The notes: a model not told the origin generated them from the letters alone. 64,000 bases of DNA from a bacterium (GCA_030622545.1 JAUXGA010000009.1:62001-126000), one strand, 5' to 3'; positions 17,400-25,333 are shown, counted from the first letter of the stretch. A program made the numbers and translations.

Positions 17400-17992
17400 A
17401 ATTTCTCCTTGACATGGCCCGGCGTCATGATATCGAGCTGCACTTCAAACGTCTGACCGACAGTGTCCGGGGATACTCGCTTCCGGAAAGAACTATCGTT
17501 ATCGATTTGGATCTTTCCGAAGAGCGGATGAACTGGACGTTTTGCCATGAGCTCGCGCATCTGCTTCAAGGCCACGGCAAACCGGACGGACCGGTTACGG
17601 CGCAGCATGAAAGAGAAGCTCATGACCAAGCTCAGGATTTATTGCTTCCTCCCGAAACGTTTCACCCCGACGCGCACCAGCTTTTTCTAACGGAACTTAA
17701 AGAACGCTATCCACAGGCAAGCTGGGAAGTCATCGCCCTGACACGGGTGCGTCACCGGCCCGGAGTGCTGACGATTTTCGATAATAATAAACGTACCGTT
17801 CGCACAGCTCCGCAACCCCTGCTTTACCCGTCTAAGCTTCATCCTCTGGAGCAAGCCGTAAGGCAAACCTTGAATGCGAACAATCCGACGGCACATCAAA
17901 ACGGAGATGATTTACAGGTGGAAGGCGTGTTTATCGATGAAGGGCGCGGCGTCGAGCGCATCATCCTTATTGCTGATTCAGACCATGAATAA
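17396..17992 (+). CDS. ImmA/IrrE-type zinc metalloprotease
   Basis: 198 residues from a GTG start overlapping the regulator's stop by four bases, so translation is coupled. The gluzincin motif is clear: FCHELAHLLQGH (HExxH), with a downstream HEREAHDQAQDLLLP segment that supplies the third-ligand glutamate expected in this family. The N-terminus (YSLPERTIVIDLDLSEERMN) matches the usual strand before the active-site helix. The C-terminal 80 or so residues are unassigned. It is probably a cytoplasmic protease acting on the preceding XRE protein. No phage or integrative-element genes surround it, so a stress or DNA-damage response role is as likely as a mobile-element switch. Confidence 0.88.
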   Translation: MKFLLDMARRHDIELHFKRLTDSVRGYSLPERTIVIDLDLSEERMNWTFCHELAHLLQGHGKPDGPVTAQHEREAHDQAQDLLLPPETFHPDAHQLFLTELKERYPQASWEVIALTRVRHRPGVLTIFDNNKRTVRTAPQPLLYPSKLHPLEQAVRQTLNANNPTAHQNGDDLQVEGVFIDEGRGVERIILIADSDHE

Positions 17993-18000
17993 ACCGCTGT

Positions 18001-18027
18001 ATCTGGTAGTGCCGCACGGCAGTGCGC
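18001..18027. repeat. Short intergenic repeat, family H
   Basis: ATCTGGTAGTGCCGCACGGC followed by AGTGC. A nearly identical unit is at 50046-50072, with one internal change (TGTCG for TGCCG). It has a small stem TGCC-GCAC-GGCA. Confidence 0.7.
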
Positions 18028-18054
18028 TTGGGCATTCTGTCTAATGTAACAGCA

Positions 18055-18465
18055 ATGAAAAGCTTCCTAACAGCAATTCTGCTATCAACCATCTTACTAT
18101 CAGCACAACCGTGCTCCGCCGGAGAAATTCACTCGCTGTATCATCAAACGAAAGAGGACAACGCGTGCGGCATCATGAAGCTCGAAAGCGGCCCCGATTT
18201 TCGCGTGTGTTGGCAATCGATGAAAGATTCGCGGGAAGCGCAGCCTGTTTATTTGGTTTTCCTGCGCCGGAGCGAAGACAGTGCTTGGTCATATTTCGAC
18301 TACACGGATGATACCTGCTTCGTTCACTATGGAGCCGCGCTCTTTTATCCGGATATTGTATATGACGTGCATGCGTACTTCGGTTCGGTGCGGAAGCTGC
18401 CGGGGTACCCAGTCGATCCACAGGAGCCGCGTATGCCCGGCGATGCTTTTCGCTCTTTCTGGTAG
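18055..18465 (+). CDS. Small secreted protein of unknown function
   Basis: 136 residues from the ATG at 18055. A GTG 33 bases upstream lies inside repeat H and is a poor start. A signal peptide is clear (MKSFLTAILLSTILLSAQPCSAG). The mature part contains four cysteines (DNACGIM, FRVCWQS, DDTCFVH and one near the cleavage site) and alternating strand-like segments (VYLVFLRRSEDSAWSYFDY). I do not recognise a family. The next gene, 96 bp downstream, is the STAS anti-anti-sigma factor, but there is no overlap to suggest a common operon. Confidence 0.65.
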   Translation: MKSFLTAILLSTILLSAQPCSAGEIHSLYHQTKEDNACGIMKLESGPDFRVCWQSMKDSREAQPVYLVFLRRSEDSAWSYFDYTDDTCFVHYGAALFYPDIVYDVHAYFGSVRKLPGYPVDPQEPRMPGDAFRSFW

Positions 18466-18561
18466 ATAGCCTGTTCCGATTTCCGATAAATTAAATTTGA
18501 AAGACCTATTAGAGAAAGCAAATTCATTAGTCGTTGAAACAAATCAACGGGAGGAAATTCA

Positions 18562-18900
18562 ATGAAATTGACATCCGAAAAGCGGGGAGACGTTTTCGTT
18601 ATCAATCTCAAAGGCAAAATCATGGGCGGGCCGGAATCAACTCAATTCCATGACCACCTCAAAGAAGCCATTGCTCGCGGCGAGCGCAAGGTCGTGCTCG
18701 ATTTGGGAGGCGTCGAATGGATGAACAGCTCGGGATTGGGAGTGCTCATCAGCGCGTTTACGACGCTGCGCAATGCCGGAGGAGAGATGAAGCTGGGACG
18801 CATCACCGAGAAGATTCAAAGCCTGCTGATTATCACCAAACTCTCTACCGTCTTTGATACGCACGATACGGCCGAAGACGCCGTCAATAGTTTCCAATGA
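18562..18900 (+). CDS. STAS-domain anti-sigma factor antagonist (SpoIIAA/RsbV-like)
   Basis: 112 residues with GGGAGG upstream of the ATG. It is a single STAS domain with the phosphorylatable serine motif NSSGLG at residues 55-60. In partner switching, the unphosphorylated STAS protein binds the HATPase anti-sigma factor and frees its target; the kinase phosphorylates this serine and the PP2C phosphatase removes it. Both partners follow immediately (18897 and 20321), joined by ATGA and ten-base overlaps, so the three form one cassette. No sigma factor is adjacent, so the final target is unknown. Confidence 0.92.
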   Translation: MKLTSEKRGDVFVINLKGKIMGGPESTQFHDHLKEAIARGERKVVLDLGGVEWMNSSGLGVLISAFTTLRNAGGEMKLGRITEKIQSLLIITKLSTVFDTHDTAEDAVNSFQ

Positions 18901-20330
18901 CCACAAGCTCCGCTCCGGATTTCAGAGAGATTGCACGGCATCTGACCGAGCTCGGACATCTGGCAGAGCAGACCGCCCAACATCTGCGAAAAGGTCAGGG
19001 GGATCCGCAGCAGCTCCAGTTGTTCCTTGATGTATCGCGGGAAGCTCTCAAAGGCGCTGCGCTCCTGGATCTCCTGCGCGAAGCGGACCGCGAACGGCAG
19101 GAGAACGAGACATTCCTTCGTATCGGTATGCAGCTTTCCAGCACACTGGATATCGATGAATTGCTGCAGACGATTATCGAATCTCTGCGCGATGTCGTGG
19201 ACTACGATGCGGCGGGCATCTTTCTGGTGAACAGGGAAACGAATCAGATCGAAGCTGATTTTCTGATTGGATACGAAAAAGCGGATCGCCGAAAACTGCG
19301 CGAAAAATTCGAAGAAGGAGTGCCTATCGGCGCCGGACTCGTCGGATGGGTGGTGCAGAATGGCGAAGCCGTCGTTGTTCCGGATGTTCATGGAGATTCG
19401 CGCTATATTCCCGCTCGAGAAGCGACGCGCAGTGAAATCGCCGTCCCGATTATTTCAGGCGATGAAATGGTCGGATCCCTGAATCTCGAATCCGATGAGG
19501 TCGACGGTTTTACGAATGAAGATCTCGAACCGCTGCGCACCTTCGCAAGTCTGGTTGCCGTAACGCTTGACCGCGCACATTTCCACCGCGAAATGATTAT
19601 TAAAAAGCGTATGGAAGAAGAGCTTTCCGTGGCGCGGCGCATCCAGCTTTCGTTTCTCCCAACGTCCATGCCGAGATTTACACCCTACGATTTGGCAGGC
19701 TTGAATTTTCCGACGCTGGAAGTGGGAGGAGATTACTACGATTTCATTCGCATCACCGACGGGGATATCGGTGTGGCGATTGGAGACGTGGCGGGGAAAG
19801 GCATCGGCGCGGCTCTTCTCATGGCCAGCTTCCGAGCCAGTCTGCGGCTCGAATCCCAGTCGAACTACGCCATTTCCACAATACTGCAGAAAGTCAATCG
19901 CTTCCTCTATGAAACCAATCCTCCGGAACAATTCGTCACCGCTTTCTATGGAGTCATTGACCGGCGAAACAATATCCTGACCTATTCGAACGCCGGTCAT
20001 AACCCGCCGTTCATTGTACGAAACAACGAAGCGATTCCGCTCGATACCGGCGGATTAATCTTAGGTTCGTTTCCCTATCCGGAGTATGAAGAAGCCCGGG
20101 TGAATTTACAATCGGGAGATATTCTCGCGTTCTACACAGACGGTGTCACCGAAGCTCGCAACGCCGATGGAGAAGAATTCGGGACGGAACGTCTGGTGGA
20201 GCGGGTTCGAGCCTACCGGGAGCTGGGTGCGATGGATATGGTACGGCGGATTTGCCGCGATGTACACCATTTTCAATCTGATAAATTTTCTCAAGATGAC
20301 TTGACACTTTCAATTGTGAAATGCCAATGA
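18897..20330 (+). CDS. GAF-domain PP2C (SpoIIE/RsbU-type) serine phosphatase
   Basis: 477 residues. The ATG overlaps the STAS stop by four bases. A helical N-terminal 75 residues is followed by a GAF sensor domain (about 80-225, with LLQTIIESLRDVVDYDAAGI and REATRSEIAVPI). A short linker (EELSVARRIQLSFLP) leads to the SpoIIE/PP2C catalytic domain (about 265-477). Metal-binding motifs are present: GGDYYDFIRI, GDVAGKGIGAALLMA, YSNAGHNPPF and FYTDGVTEARNADGEEFG. It should dephosphorylate the neighbouring STAS protein when the GAF domain senses a small ligand or redox cue. No membrane segment is seen, so sensing is cytoplasmic. Confidence 0.93.
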   Translation: MTTSSAPDFREIARHLTELGHLAEQTAQHLRKGQGDPQQLQLFLDVSREALKGAALLDLLREADRERQENETFLRIGMQLSSTLDIDELLQTIIESLRDVVDYDAAGIFLVNRETNQIEADFLIGYEKADRRKLREKFEEGVPIGAGLVGWVVQNGEAVVVPDVHGDSRYIPAREATRSEIAVPIISGDEMVGSLNLESDEVDGFTNEDLEPLRTFASLVAVTLDRAHFHREMIIKKRMEEELSVARRIQLSFLPTSMPRFTPYDLAGLNFPTLEVGGDYYDFIRITDGDIGVAIGDVAGKGIGAALLMASFRASLRLESQSNYAISTILQKVNRFLYETNPPEQFVTAFYGVIDRRNNILTYSNAGHNPPFIVRNNEAIPLDTGGLILGSFPYPEYEEARVNLQSGDILAFYTDGVTEARNADGEEFGTERLVERVRAYRELGAMDMVRRICRDVHHFQSDKFSQDDLTLSIVKCQ

Positions 20331-20749
20331 ACACGCCAACGTCCTCGGAAAAACTAACCGTTCGTTCTTCCACCGATGAGCTGCTGGTCGTGGATGAATG
20401 GACCGAGCGCATTGCCCGCGAAATGGGCTATTCGGACAGCGATGTCGGTGATTTTGCTATCTGCGTCACCGAAGCGGTCAACAATGCTATCCTGCACGCT
20501 CATCACAGCGATGAGAGCAAAACCATTTACATCCACTTTGATCGAATGCCGGATGGCTTGCAGGTTCGAGTGTGCGATGAAGGGAAGGGCTTCGACTATA
20601 AAGTACTTCCGGATCCGACCCTGCCGGAGAATATTATGAAAGAAGGCGGCCGCGGAATACACGTCATTCGCCACCTCATGGATAAACTGGAGATTCGCCT
20701 TTGCAAGACAGGGACGGAAATTGTCATGTGGAAACGGAAGGGGGCCTAA
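20321..20749 (+). CDS. Anti-sigma factor serine kinase (RsbW/SpoIIAB-like HATPase)
   Basis: 142 residues, starting 10 bases inside the phosphatase gene; a second ATG at 20327 is also possible. It is a GHKL ATPase fold with N box EAVNNAILHA, G1 DEGKGFD and G2 GGRGIHVIR, the pattern of HATPase_c_2 anti-sigma kinases. It should phosphorylate the STAS protein encoded at 18562 and bind a target, classically a sigma factor. Its stop overlaps the coaD start (TAATG), so a housekeeping gene is translationally tied to a signalling cassette. Confidence 0.92.
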   Translation: MPMNTPTSSEKLTVRSSTDELLVVDEWTERIAREMGYSDSDVGDFAICVTEAVNNAILHAHHSDESKTIYIHFDRMPDGLQVRVCDEGKGFDYKVLPDPTLPENIMKEGGRGIHVIRHLMDKLEIRLCKTGTEIVMWKRKGA

Positions 20750-21225
20750 TGAGAATCGCCGTTTATCCCGGAACATTCGATCCCATCACACATGGACATA
20801 TTGACGTGATTCGCCGCGCGCGGATGGTATTTGATAAAGTGATTGTGACTCTGGCCACGAATCCCGAAAAAACTCCCATGTTCACACTGAAAGAACGAAA
20901 AGAACTTATCGAACTTGCGGTTCAGGAGATTCCCAGTGTTGAAGTTGCGGACTTTGATGGCCTGACTGTGCGTTTTGCTGAAGCTACTGGAGCCATTGCG
21001 ATTATTCGAGGTTTGCGCGCTGTCTCGGATTTCGAATATGAATTCCAGATGGCGTTGACGAATCGAAAACTCTCCGCGAATATCATTACTGTTTTCCTGA
21101 TGCCCCATGAAAAGTTTACGTATCTGAACAGCAATATCGTGCGCGAAGTCGCCAAACTCGGCGGCGATATCAGCCCTTTCGTCCCCGCTTGCGTGGAAGA
21201 AGCCCTAAAGAAAAAACTTAGATAA
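20749..21225 (+). CDS. coaD: Pantetheine-phosphate adenylyltransferase
   Basis: 158 residues, the usual CoaD length. It converts 4'-phosphopantetheine and ATP to dephospho-CoA, the penultimate step of CoA synthesis. The nucleotidyltransferase motif GTFDPITHGH is at residues 8-17. Further signatures are NPEKTPMFTLKER, RGLRAVSDFEYEFQMA and the SSxVRE-like NSNIVREVAKLGGD. The ATG overlaps the preceding stop by one base. An in-frame upstream codon at 20701 would lie well inside the kinase gene and is rejected. Confidence 0.96.
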   Translation: MRIAVYPGTFDPITHGHIDVIRRARMVFDKVIVTLATNPEKTPMFTLKERKELIELAVQEIPSVEVADFDGLTVRFAEATGAIAIIRGLRAVSDFEYEFQMALTNRKLSANIITVFLMPHEKFTYLNSNIVREVAKLGGDISPFVPACVEEALKKKLR

Positions 21226-21250
21226 TCATCGGTAACGATTCAAGCATAGT

Positions 21251-21345
21251 CGCCGTGGTGGGTGTCACCCACCCGGAAATGAACCGTCGAGCCGGGTCGC
21301 CTGACCCGGCCGCAATACCGCTGAGGCTGATTAGATACGGCAGAG
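21251..21345. repeat. Intergenic hairpin repeats (D, B and a degraded unit)
   Basis: CGCC, then GTGGTGGGTG-T-CACCCACC, then CGGAAATG; then CGTCGAG, CCGGGTC-GCCT-GACCCGG, CCGCAATA. A third, degraded unit ends GGCCGGAATGG. The 9-11-bp stems differ but the flanks agree. Confidence 0.75.
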
Positions 21346-21392
21346 GCCGGAATGGATACAACATCTCTTTTTGAAGGGAAGGAATCGAATCA

Positions 21393-22073
21393 ATGACGGT
21401 GCGTTTGGGAATCGATTTGGAACCACTTGCGGAGTTGGCGCGTCTCTGGAAAGATATGCCGCTTGATCTTCTGGATTTCGCTTACGCGGCAGGCACGGCA
21501 GGAGCGCAAATGCTTCTGGCACCCGAAGAAACACTGGAACGCTCGGACTTGATGCTCTTGGCAAGGCCGGGATTGCCGCTGTTTGTGCTTAAAGTGCGCG
21601 AAACGGAATTTGAGCGAGTGATGCAGTTGCCGCTACCGGCGGATCGTTATTTTATTGTCGGGGATTACGGGAGCGCGCTTAAAGACGTCGATGATTTCAA
21701 TAAATTTCGCCGCGAGGTATCGGACACATCAACCTTGGGCGCTCTGGTTGAGGCTGAACCCGGCTCCGTAAAAAAAGCCGCTCAAGCTGCGATGGCGTGG
21801 GTCGTTTTCTCGACAACACCGTACGTGCAAGTGGCGACACCACGGGAAGCCGAAGATGAACTGGCTCGGCTTTCCACAGCAGTGTTCACTGCGCAGAAAT
21901 TTGGACTGCGCGTCGCCGTCATGGGGCCGATGTATCCGCATTTACTAAGACCGCTCCTCGAAATCGAAGGCATCGAAGAAATTTATCCCGGTGCGGAAAT
22001 CTGGCTTCGAGCCCTCCGCGTCGGCTGGGAACGCGCTCTCGAAGAATACACCAAAATCCTTGAACGAGCATAA
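21393..22073 (+). CDS. Divergent PdxJ-like TIM-barrel protein, probably not a pyridoxine phosphate synthase
   Basis: 226 residues. The ends resemble pyridoxine 5'-phosphate synthase: the N-terminus MTVRLGIDLEPLAELARLW lines up with the PdxJ start (MxLGVNIDHVATLR). The segment TAQKFGLRVAVMGPMYPHLL, then RPLLEIEGIEEIYPGAEI, lines up with the PdxJ region LGLxVNAGHGLNYxNVxPIAxIPxIxELNIGHxI. Length also fits. The residues that mark the PdxJ active site are missing: no IDH near the start, no HLREDRRHI, and the AGHGL histidine region reads VMGPM. This similarity was recognised by eye. It may be a relative recruited to another substrate or a non-catalytic paralogue. The gene stands alone between repeats. 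Confidence 0.6.
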   Translation: MTVRLGIDLEPLAELARLWKDMPLDLLDFAYAAGTAGAQMLLAPEETLERSDLMLLARPGLPLFVLKVRETEFERVMQLPLPADRYFIVGDYGSALKDVDDFNKFRREVSDTSTLGALVEAEPGSVKKAAQAAMAWVVFSTTPYVQVATPREAEDELARLSTAVFTAQKFGLRVAVMGPMYPHLLRPLLEIEGIEEIYPGAEIWLRALRVGWERALEEYTKILERA

Positions 22074-22102
22074 CTGAACCGCCGAGCCGCACCGCCTAAA
22101 AT

Positions 22103-22132
22103 CGCCGCGAATGGGTGCCCTCACCCTTCGCG
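22103..22132. repeat. Intergenic hairpin repeat, family C
   Basis: CGCCGCGAATGGGTG-CCCT-CACCCTTCGCG: a near-perfect stem with a CCCT loop. It is preceded at 22079-22096 by a short degraded CCGCCGAGCCGC unit. Confidence 0.75.
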
Positions 22133-22148
22133 AAATTTAGGAGAACAG

Positions 22149-22691
22149 ATGAAAGACGATCTGCTTAAAAAAATCCCCGAAATCAATCAAATCACCGACA
22201 AAGACATCCGCGAGAAAACCATCGCCGCATTTCTGGACGCACTGCAGAGTGGTGGATGGAACGTTTCCGACCTCGACCGGATTCCCTTTTCATTGCTGAT
22301 TCCCGATAATCCCGTCAGCTTCCTGACGCATACACGCGCCGTCACGGCTGTCGCGCTGAAAGCCGCCGAAGTTTTAAACGAAACCTATAAAGAGCATTTT
22401 CAAATAGACTTTGACATTCTGCTTTCCGGAGCGATTCTGCATGACGTCGGTAAACTGCTGGAATACAAAGAAACGACCAAAGGTTTTCAGAAGAGCGACT
22501 ACGGACGCGTCATGCGGCACCCGTTTTCCGGAGCGGGACTGGCACTGAAACACGGTTTGCCGGGGGAAGTGCAGCACATCATTGCCACGCACGCACATGA
22601 AGGCGACGGCGGCTATCGCACTCCCGCATCCGCAGTCGTCCACCACGCCGACTTCATGAATTTCGATCCCCTGCGTGCTTTGATTAAATAA
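22149..22691 (+). CDS. HD-domain hydrolase
   Basis: 180 residues with TAGGAG before the ATG. The HD metal-site pattern is visible: H in LTHTRAVTAVAL, HD in GAILHDVGKLLEY, then MRHPFSGAGLALKHGL and IIATHAHEGDGG. HD proteins of this type are phosphohydrolases acting on nucleotides or other phosphoesters. The LxHxxAV...HDxGK...H...H layout resembles small COG1418/YfbR-like enzymes, but no substrate can be named. The tryptophanase gene follows after a repeat-filled gap. Confidence 0.85.
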   Translation: MKDDLLKKIPEINQITDKDIREKTIAAFLDALQSGGWNVSDLDRIPFSLLIPDNPVSFLTHTRAVTAVALKAAEVLNETYKEHFQIDFDILLSGAILHDVGKLLEYKETTKGFQKSDYGRVMRHPFSGAGLALKHGLPGEVQHIIATHAHEGDGGYRTPASAVVHHADFMNFDPLRALIK

Positions 22692-22704
22692 GGGAATAGA
22701 GCTC

Positions 22705-22765
22705 GCGGTGTTGGCTGTTTGCAGCCGACCCAAAATCCGTAGGGGCGCTCCCACGTGTGCGCCCG
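22705..22765. repeat. Intergenic hairpin repeats (families F and E)
   Basis: GCGGTGTTGGCTGTTTGCAGCCGACCC (family F, also at 35688) followed by GTAGGGGCGC-TCCCACGT-GTGCGCCCG (family E, also at 32864 and 60722). They occupy the space between the HD gene and tnaA and rule out an upstream tnaA start at 22708. Confidence 0.8.
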
Positions 22766-22800
22766 TTCGCGCAATAGAACGAACTTCACAGGACATCCCC

Positions 22801-24171
22801 ATGAAATTCCCAGCGGAACCTTTTAAAATAAAAGTCGTCGAACGCATCAAAACGACGACCCGAAAAACCCGTGAAAAACTTCTGAAAGAAGCGGGATTCA
22901 ATATTTTCGATATTCCCGCCGAGGCGATTTACGTGGATCTCCTGACCGACAGCGGCACCGCGGCGATGTCGGATAATCAATGGGCGGGTCTCATGATTGG
23001 CGATGAATCCTATGCCGGGTCGAAAAATTATTATCGGCTTGAAAAAACCGTCCGCGAAGTCACCGGCTACGAATTCGTCATTCCGACACATCAGGGTCGC
23101 GTCGCCGAGAATCTGCTCTTTTCGACCGTTTGTAAGTCCGGCATGATTGTTCCGAATAACACGCACTTCGACACGACGCGCGCCAATGTCAAAGCGAACG
23201 GTGCGAAAGCGATGGATTTGCCCATCGCACAGGCGCTGGATCCTGCGCTCGACTATCCTTTCAAAGGCAACATGGATGTGAAAGCGCTGGACAAATTACT
23301 CGAACGCGACCGTTCCAAGGTTCCGATGGTGACCTGCACGGTGACGAACAACAGCGCCGGAGGGCAGCCGGTTTCCATGCAGAATATCCGCGAGATTTCG
23401 GACGTGTGCAAGCGCTGGAAGGTGCCCTTCTTTCTGGACTGCGCGCGCTTCGCCGAGAATTGTTATTTCATCCGCGAACGTGAATCCGGTTATGATAAAA
23501 AATCCGTCAAAGAAATCGCACTCGAAATGTTTTCCTATGCCGACGGTTGCTGGATGTCAGCCAAGAAGGATGCGCTGGTCAACATCGGCGGTTTCCTCGC
23601 GATGAATGATGGAGAGCTGGCGAGTCTTCTGAAACAAAAGCTGATTCTAATCGAAGGATTTCCGACGTACGGCGGCTTGGCCGGTCGTGATCTCGAAGCA
23701 GTCGCGCGCGGACTAATCGAAGGACTCGACGAAGACTATTTGCACTATCGAACCGCACAGGTGAAATATTTGGGCGAAAGTCTGGATCGCGGCGGCGTCC
23801 CTGTCGTGAAACCCATCGGAGGCCATGCCGTCTTCATTGACGCCCTAACGTTTGCGCCGCATATTCCGCAATCGCAATTTCCGGGGCAGGCGCTCATTGT
23901 CAACATGTACCGCGAAGCCGGCATTCGCGGTGTCGAAATCGGTTCATTGATGTTCGCAGAAAAAGATCCTGACACCGGCGAGGCGCATTATCCTGATTTG
24001 GAACTCGTAAGATTAGCGATTCCCCGGCGCGTCTATACGACGATGCACATGCATTATGTCGCCGAATCGATACTGAAAATTTTTCACGAACGCGAAAAGA
24101 TGCGCGGTTTTGAATTGATCTATGAGGCGCCCGTGCTTCGCCATTTCACCTGCCGCTTGAAGGAGTTGTAA
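22801..24171 (+). CDS. tnaA: Tryptophanase (tryptophan indole-lyase)
   Basis: 456 residues from the ATG at 22801. It is a PLP-dependent beta-eliminating lyase that splits tryptophan to indole, pyruvate and ammonia. Family signatures are LLTDSGTAAMSDNQWAG, IPTHQGRVAENLLF, NNSAGGQPVSM and EGFPTYGGLAGRD. The PLP lysine is Lys256 in MSAKKDALVNIGG. It is called tryptophanase rather than tyrosine phenol-lyase because the C-terminus reads LRHFTCRLKEL, with His where TPL has Phe, and the substrate loop reads GIRGVEIGS rather than VRSMERG. The last codons (TTGAAGGAG) contain a ribosome site for a short frame starting at 24173 (MLQPKI...), a truncated copy of the DUF2087 gene now displaced to 25315. 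No tnaC leader or tnaB permease is seen. Confidence 0.9.
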   Translation: MKFPAEPFKIKVVERIKTTTRKTREKLLKEAGFNIFDIPAEAIYVDLLTDSGTAAMSDNQWAGLMIGDESYAGSKNYYRLEKTVREVTGYEFVIPTHQGRVAENLLFSTVCKSGMIVPNNTHFDTTRANVKANGAKAMDLPIAQALDPALDYPFKGNMDVKALDKLLERDRSKVPMVTCTVTNNSAGGQPVSMQNIREISDVCKRWKVPFFLDCARFAENCYFIRERESGYDKKSVKEIALEMFSYADGCWMSAKKDALVNIGGFLAMNDGELASLLKQKLILIEGFPTYGGLAGRDLEAVARGLIEGLDEDYLHYRTAQVKYLGESLDRGGVPVVKPIGGHAVFIDALTFAPHIPQSQFPGQALIVNMYREAGIRGVEIGSLMFAEKDPDTGEAHYPDLELVRLAIPRRVYTTMHMHYVAESILKIFHEREKMRGFELIYEAPVLRHFTCRLKEL

Positions 24172-24190
24172 CATGTTGCAACCGAAAATT
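24145..24190 (+). repeat. tnaA-tail/DUF2087-head junction, copy 1
   Basis: Encodes FTCRLKEL, stop, then MLQPK. The same 45 or so bases recur at 25288-25333 with mostly synonymous changes. The frame after the ATG at 24173 breaks away after MLQPK (IANMLFFRPNNGSL) and stops at 24230-24232. The stretch from here to 24357 is AT-rich with no gene. Confidence 0.85.
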
Positions 24191-24357
24191 GCTAATATGC
24201 TATTTTTTCGCCCTAATAACGGTTCCTTGTGAATGCTATAAATATATTGATAAGTGTGCATTATTCAGATCAATAATAAGGGATTAACATCTTAATTAGC
24301 GACGGCGAAAATATACATTTTCCAGAAAAATATCACATATAGAGGAACAAAGTCCTT

Positions 24358-25149
24358 ATGGCTGATGAAAATAGATGGAAAATAAATGATACCAAAGATG
24401 GTATGATGGTCATCGATCTTCTTTCGTGGCAGTATTTTAATGACTTCATCTGCCAAAAAATGCTTGACTACCGATATTACATCTGGCGTGGACAACGAGA
24501 TGTCTCATGGCCGCTACTATCTACACTGGATAGAGAGCTAATCAAACGTAAGAAATCAAATGATAAAACGATCAGAGAGACCCATCTTGAACGGTTCAAG
24601 TTCGCTTGCAGAGGTCGCCGGGGAAATAATCCCGTGCCATTAGAAACTGACAACGATTGGTGGGCTCTTGGCCAACATCATGGCCTCGCGACCCCGTTAC
24701 TCGATTGGACAAAGTCCCCATTTGTTGCCGCATATTTCGCGTTTGAAGAAGAAAGTAAGAGAGCTACGGAGAGACGGGCAGTATTTGGTATTATCAAACC
24801 GGAGATCAAGTCTAAGTCGGAAGAGATTTCAAAAGACTGGAAGTATTCTGAACGAGCTCCGATTGTTGAGTTTATTGAACCGCTCTCTGATGAGAATCCG
24901 AGATTAGTGAATCAGGGAGGACTCTTCACTCGGGCTCCTGACGGAATGGATTTAGAATCATGGGTTAAAGAGTCATTTCAAGGAGAGAAGAAGAACATTT
25001 ATTTAATGAAGGTAACAATCCCTGGAGAAGATAGAGGACTATGCCTTAGATCCCTTAATCGTATGAACATCAACCATCTCTCCCTTTTTCCTGACCTCTT
25101 TGGATCTTCTAAATTCGTTAATTTGGACCTCAAGATTGATATATACTAA
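24358..25149 (+). CDS. FRG-domain protein, AT-rich inserted gene
   Basis: 263 residues. The FRG domain is recognisable from YIWRGQRDVSWPLLSTLDREL (with the F/Y-x-W-RG motif) near residue 40 and QHHGLATPLLDWTKSPFVAA, then YFAFEE, near residues 103-128. FRG proteins are common in accessory and defence-associated regions, but the molecular function is not established. The gene is visibly more AT-rich than tnaA, has only a distant AGAGGA ribosome site, and lies in a 1.1-kb insert flanked by two copies of the tnaA 3' end. A solo defence or regulatory protein brought in by recombination is the best reading. There is no partner gene with a recognisable toxin, nuclease or NTPase. Confidence 0.85.
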   Translation: MADENRWKINDTKDGMMVIDLLSWQYFNDFICQKMLDYRYYIWRGQRDVSWPLLSTLDRELIKRKKSNDKTIRETHLERFKFACRGRRGNNPVPLETDNDWWALGQHHGLATPLLDWTKSPFVAAYFAFEEESKRATERRAVFGIIKPEIKSKSEEISKDWKYSERAPIVEFIEPLSDENPRLVNQGGLFTRAPDGMDLESWVKESFQGEKKNIYLMKVTIPGEDRGLCLRSLNRMNINHLSLFPDLFGSSKFVNLDLKIDIY

Positions 25150-25287
25150 ATCGCAGAAGAGTTTTTGCAATTGCGCATTGTGGTTCATCAACTCAGCTTA
25201 TGCAACGCAATGCGAGTCTTTATAAGTCATCGTGTTAGCATAATTTCAGATGATATTGGCTTGTTTCCCCGTATTACTTCTGTTCCA

Positions 25288-25333
25288 TTCACTTGCCGCC
25301 TAAAGGAGCTGTAGATGCTGCAGCCGAAACTTG
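25288..25333 (+). repeat. tnaA-tail/DUF2087-head junction, copy 2
   Basis: Encodes FTCRLKEL, stop, MLQPK, exactly as at 24145 but with different synonymous codons (cta aag gag ctg tag against ttg aag gag ttg taa). Bases before the first TTC no longer match tnaA (SVP instead of LRH), so this is the edge of the duplicated block. The region 25150-25287 is AT-rich without a gene. Confidence 0.85.

Noticed and set aside
22708-22800. An N-terminal extension of tryptophanase starting at 22708
   Set aside because: It is made of intergenic repeats F and E. The family N-terminus begins at the ATG at 22801.
24145-25333. The flanking duplication as a transposon target-site duplication
   Set aside because: The copies are about 45 bp long, differ at synonymous sites, and no transposase or terminal inverted repeats lie between them.
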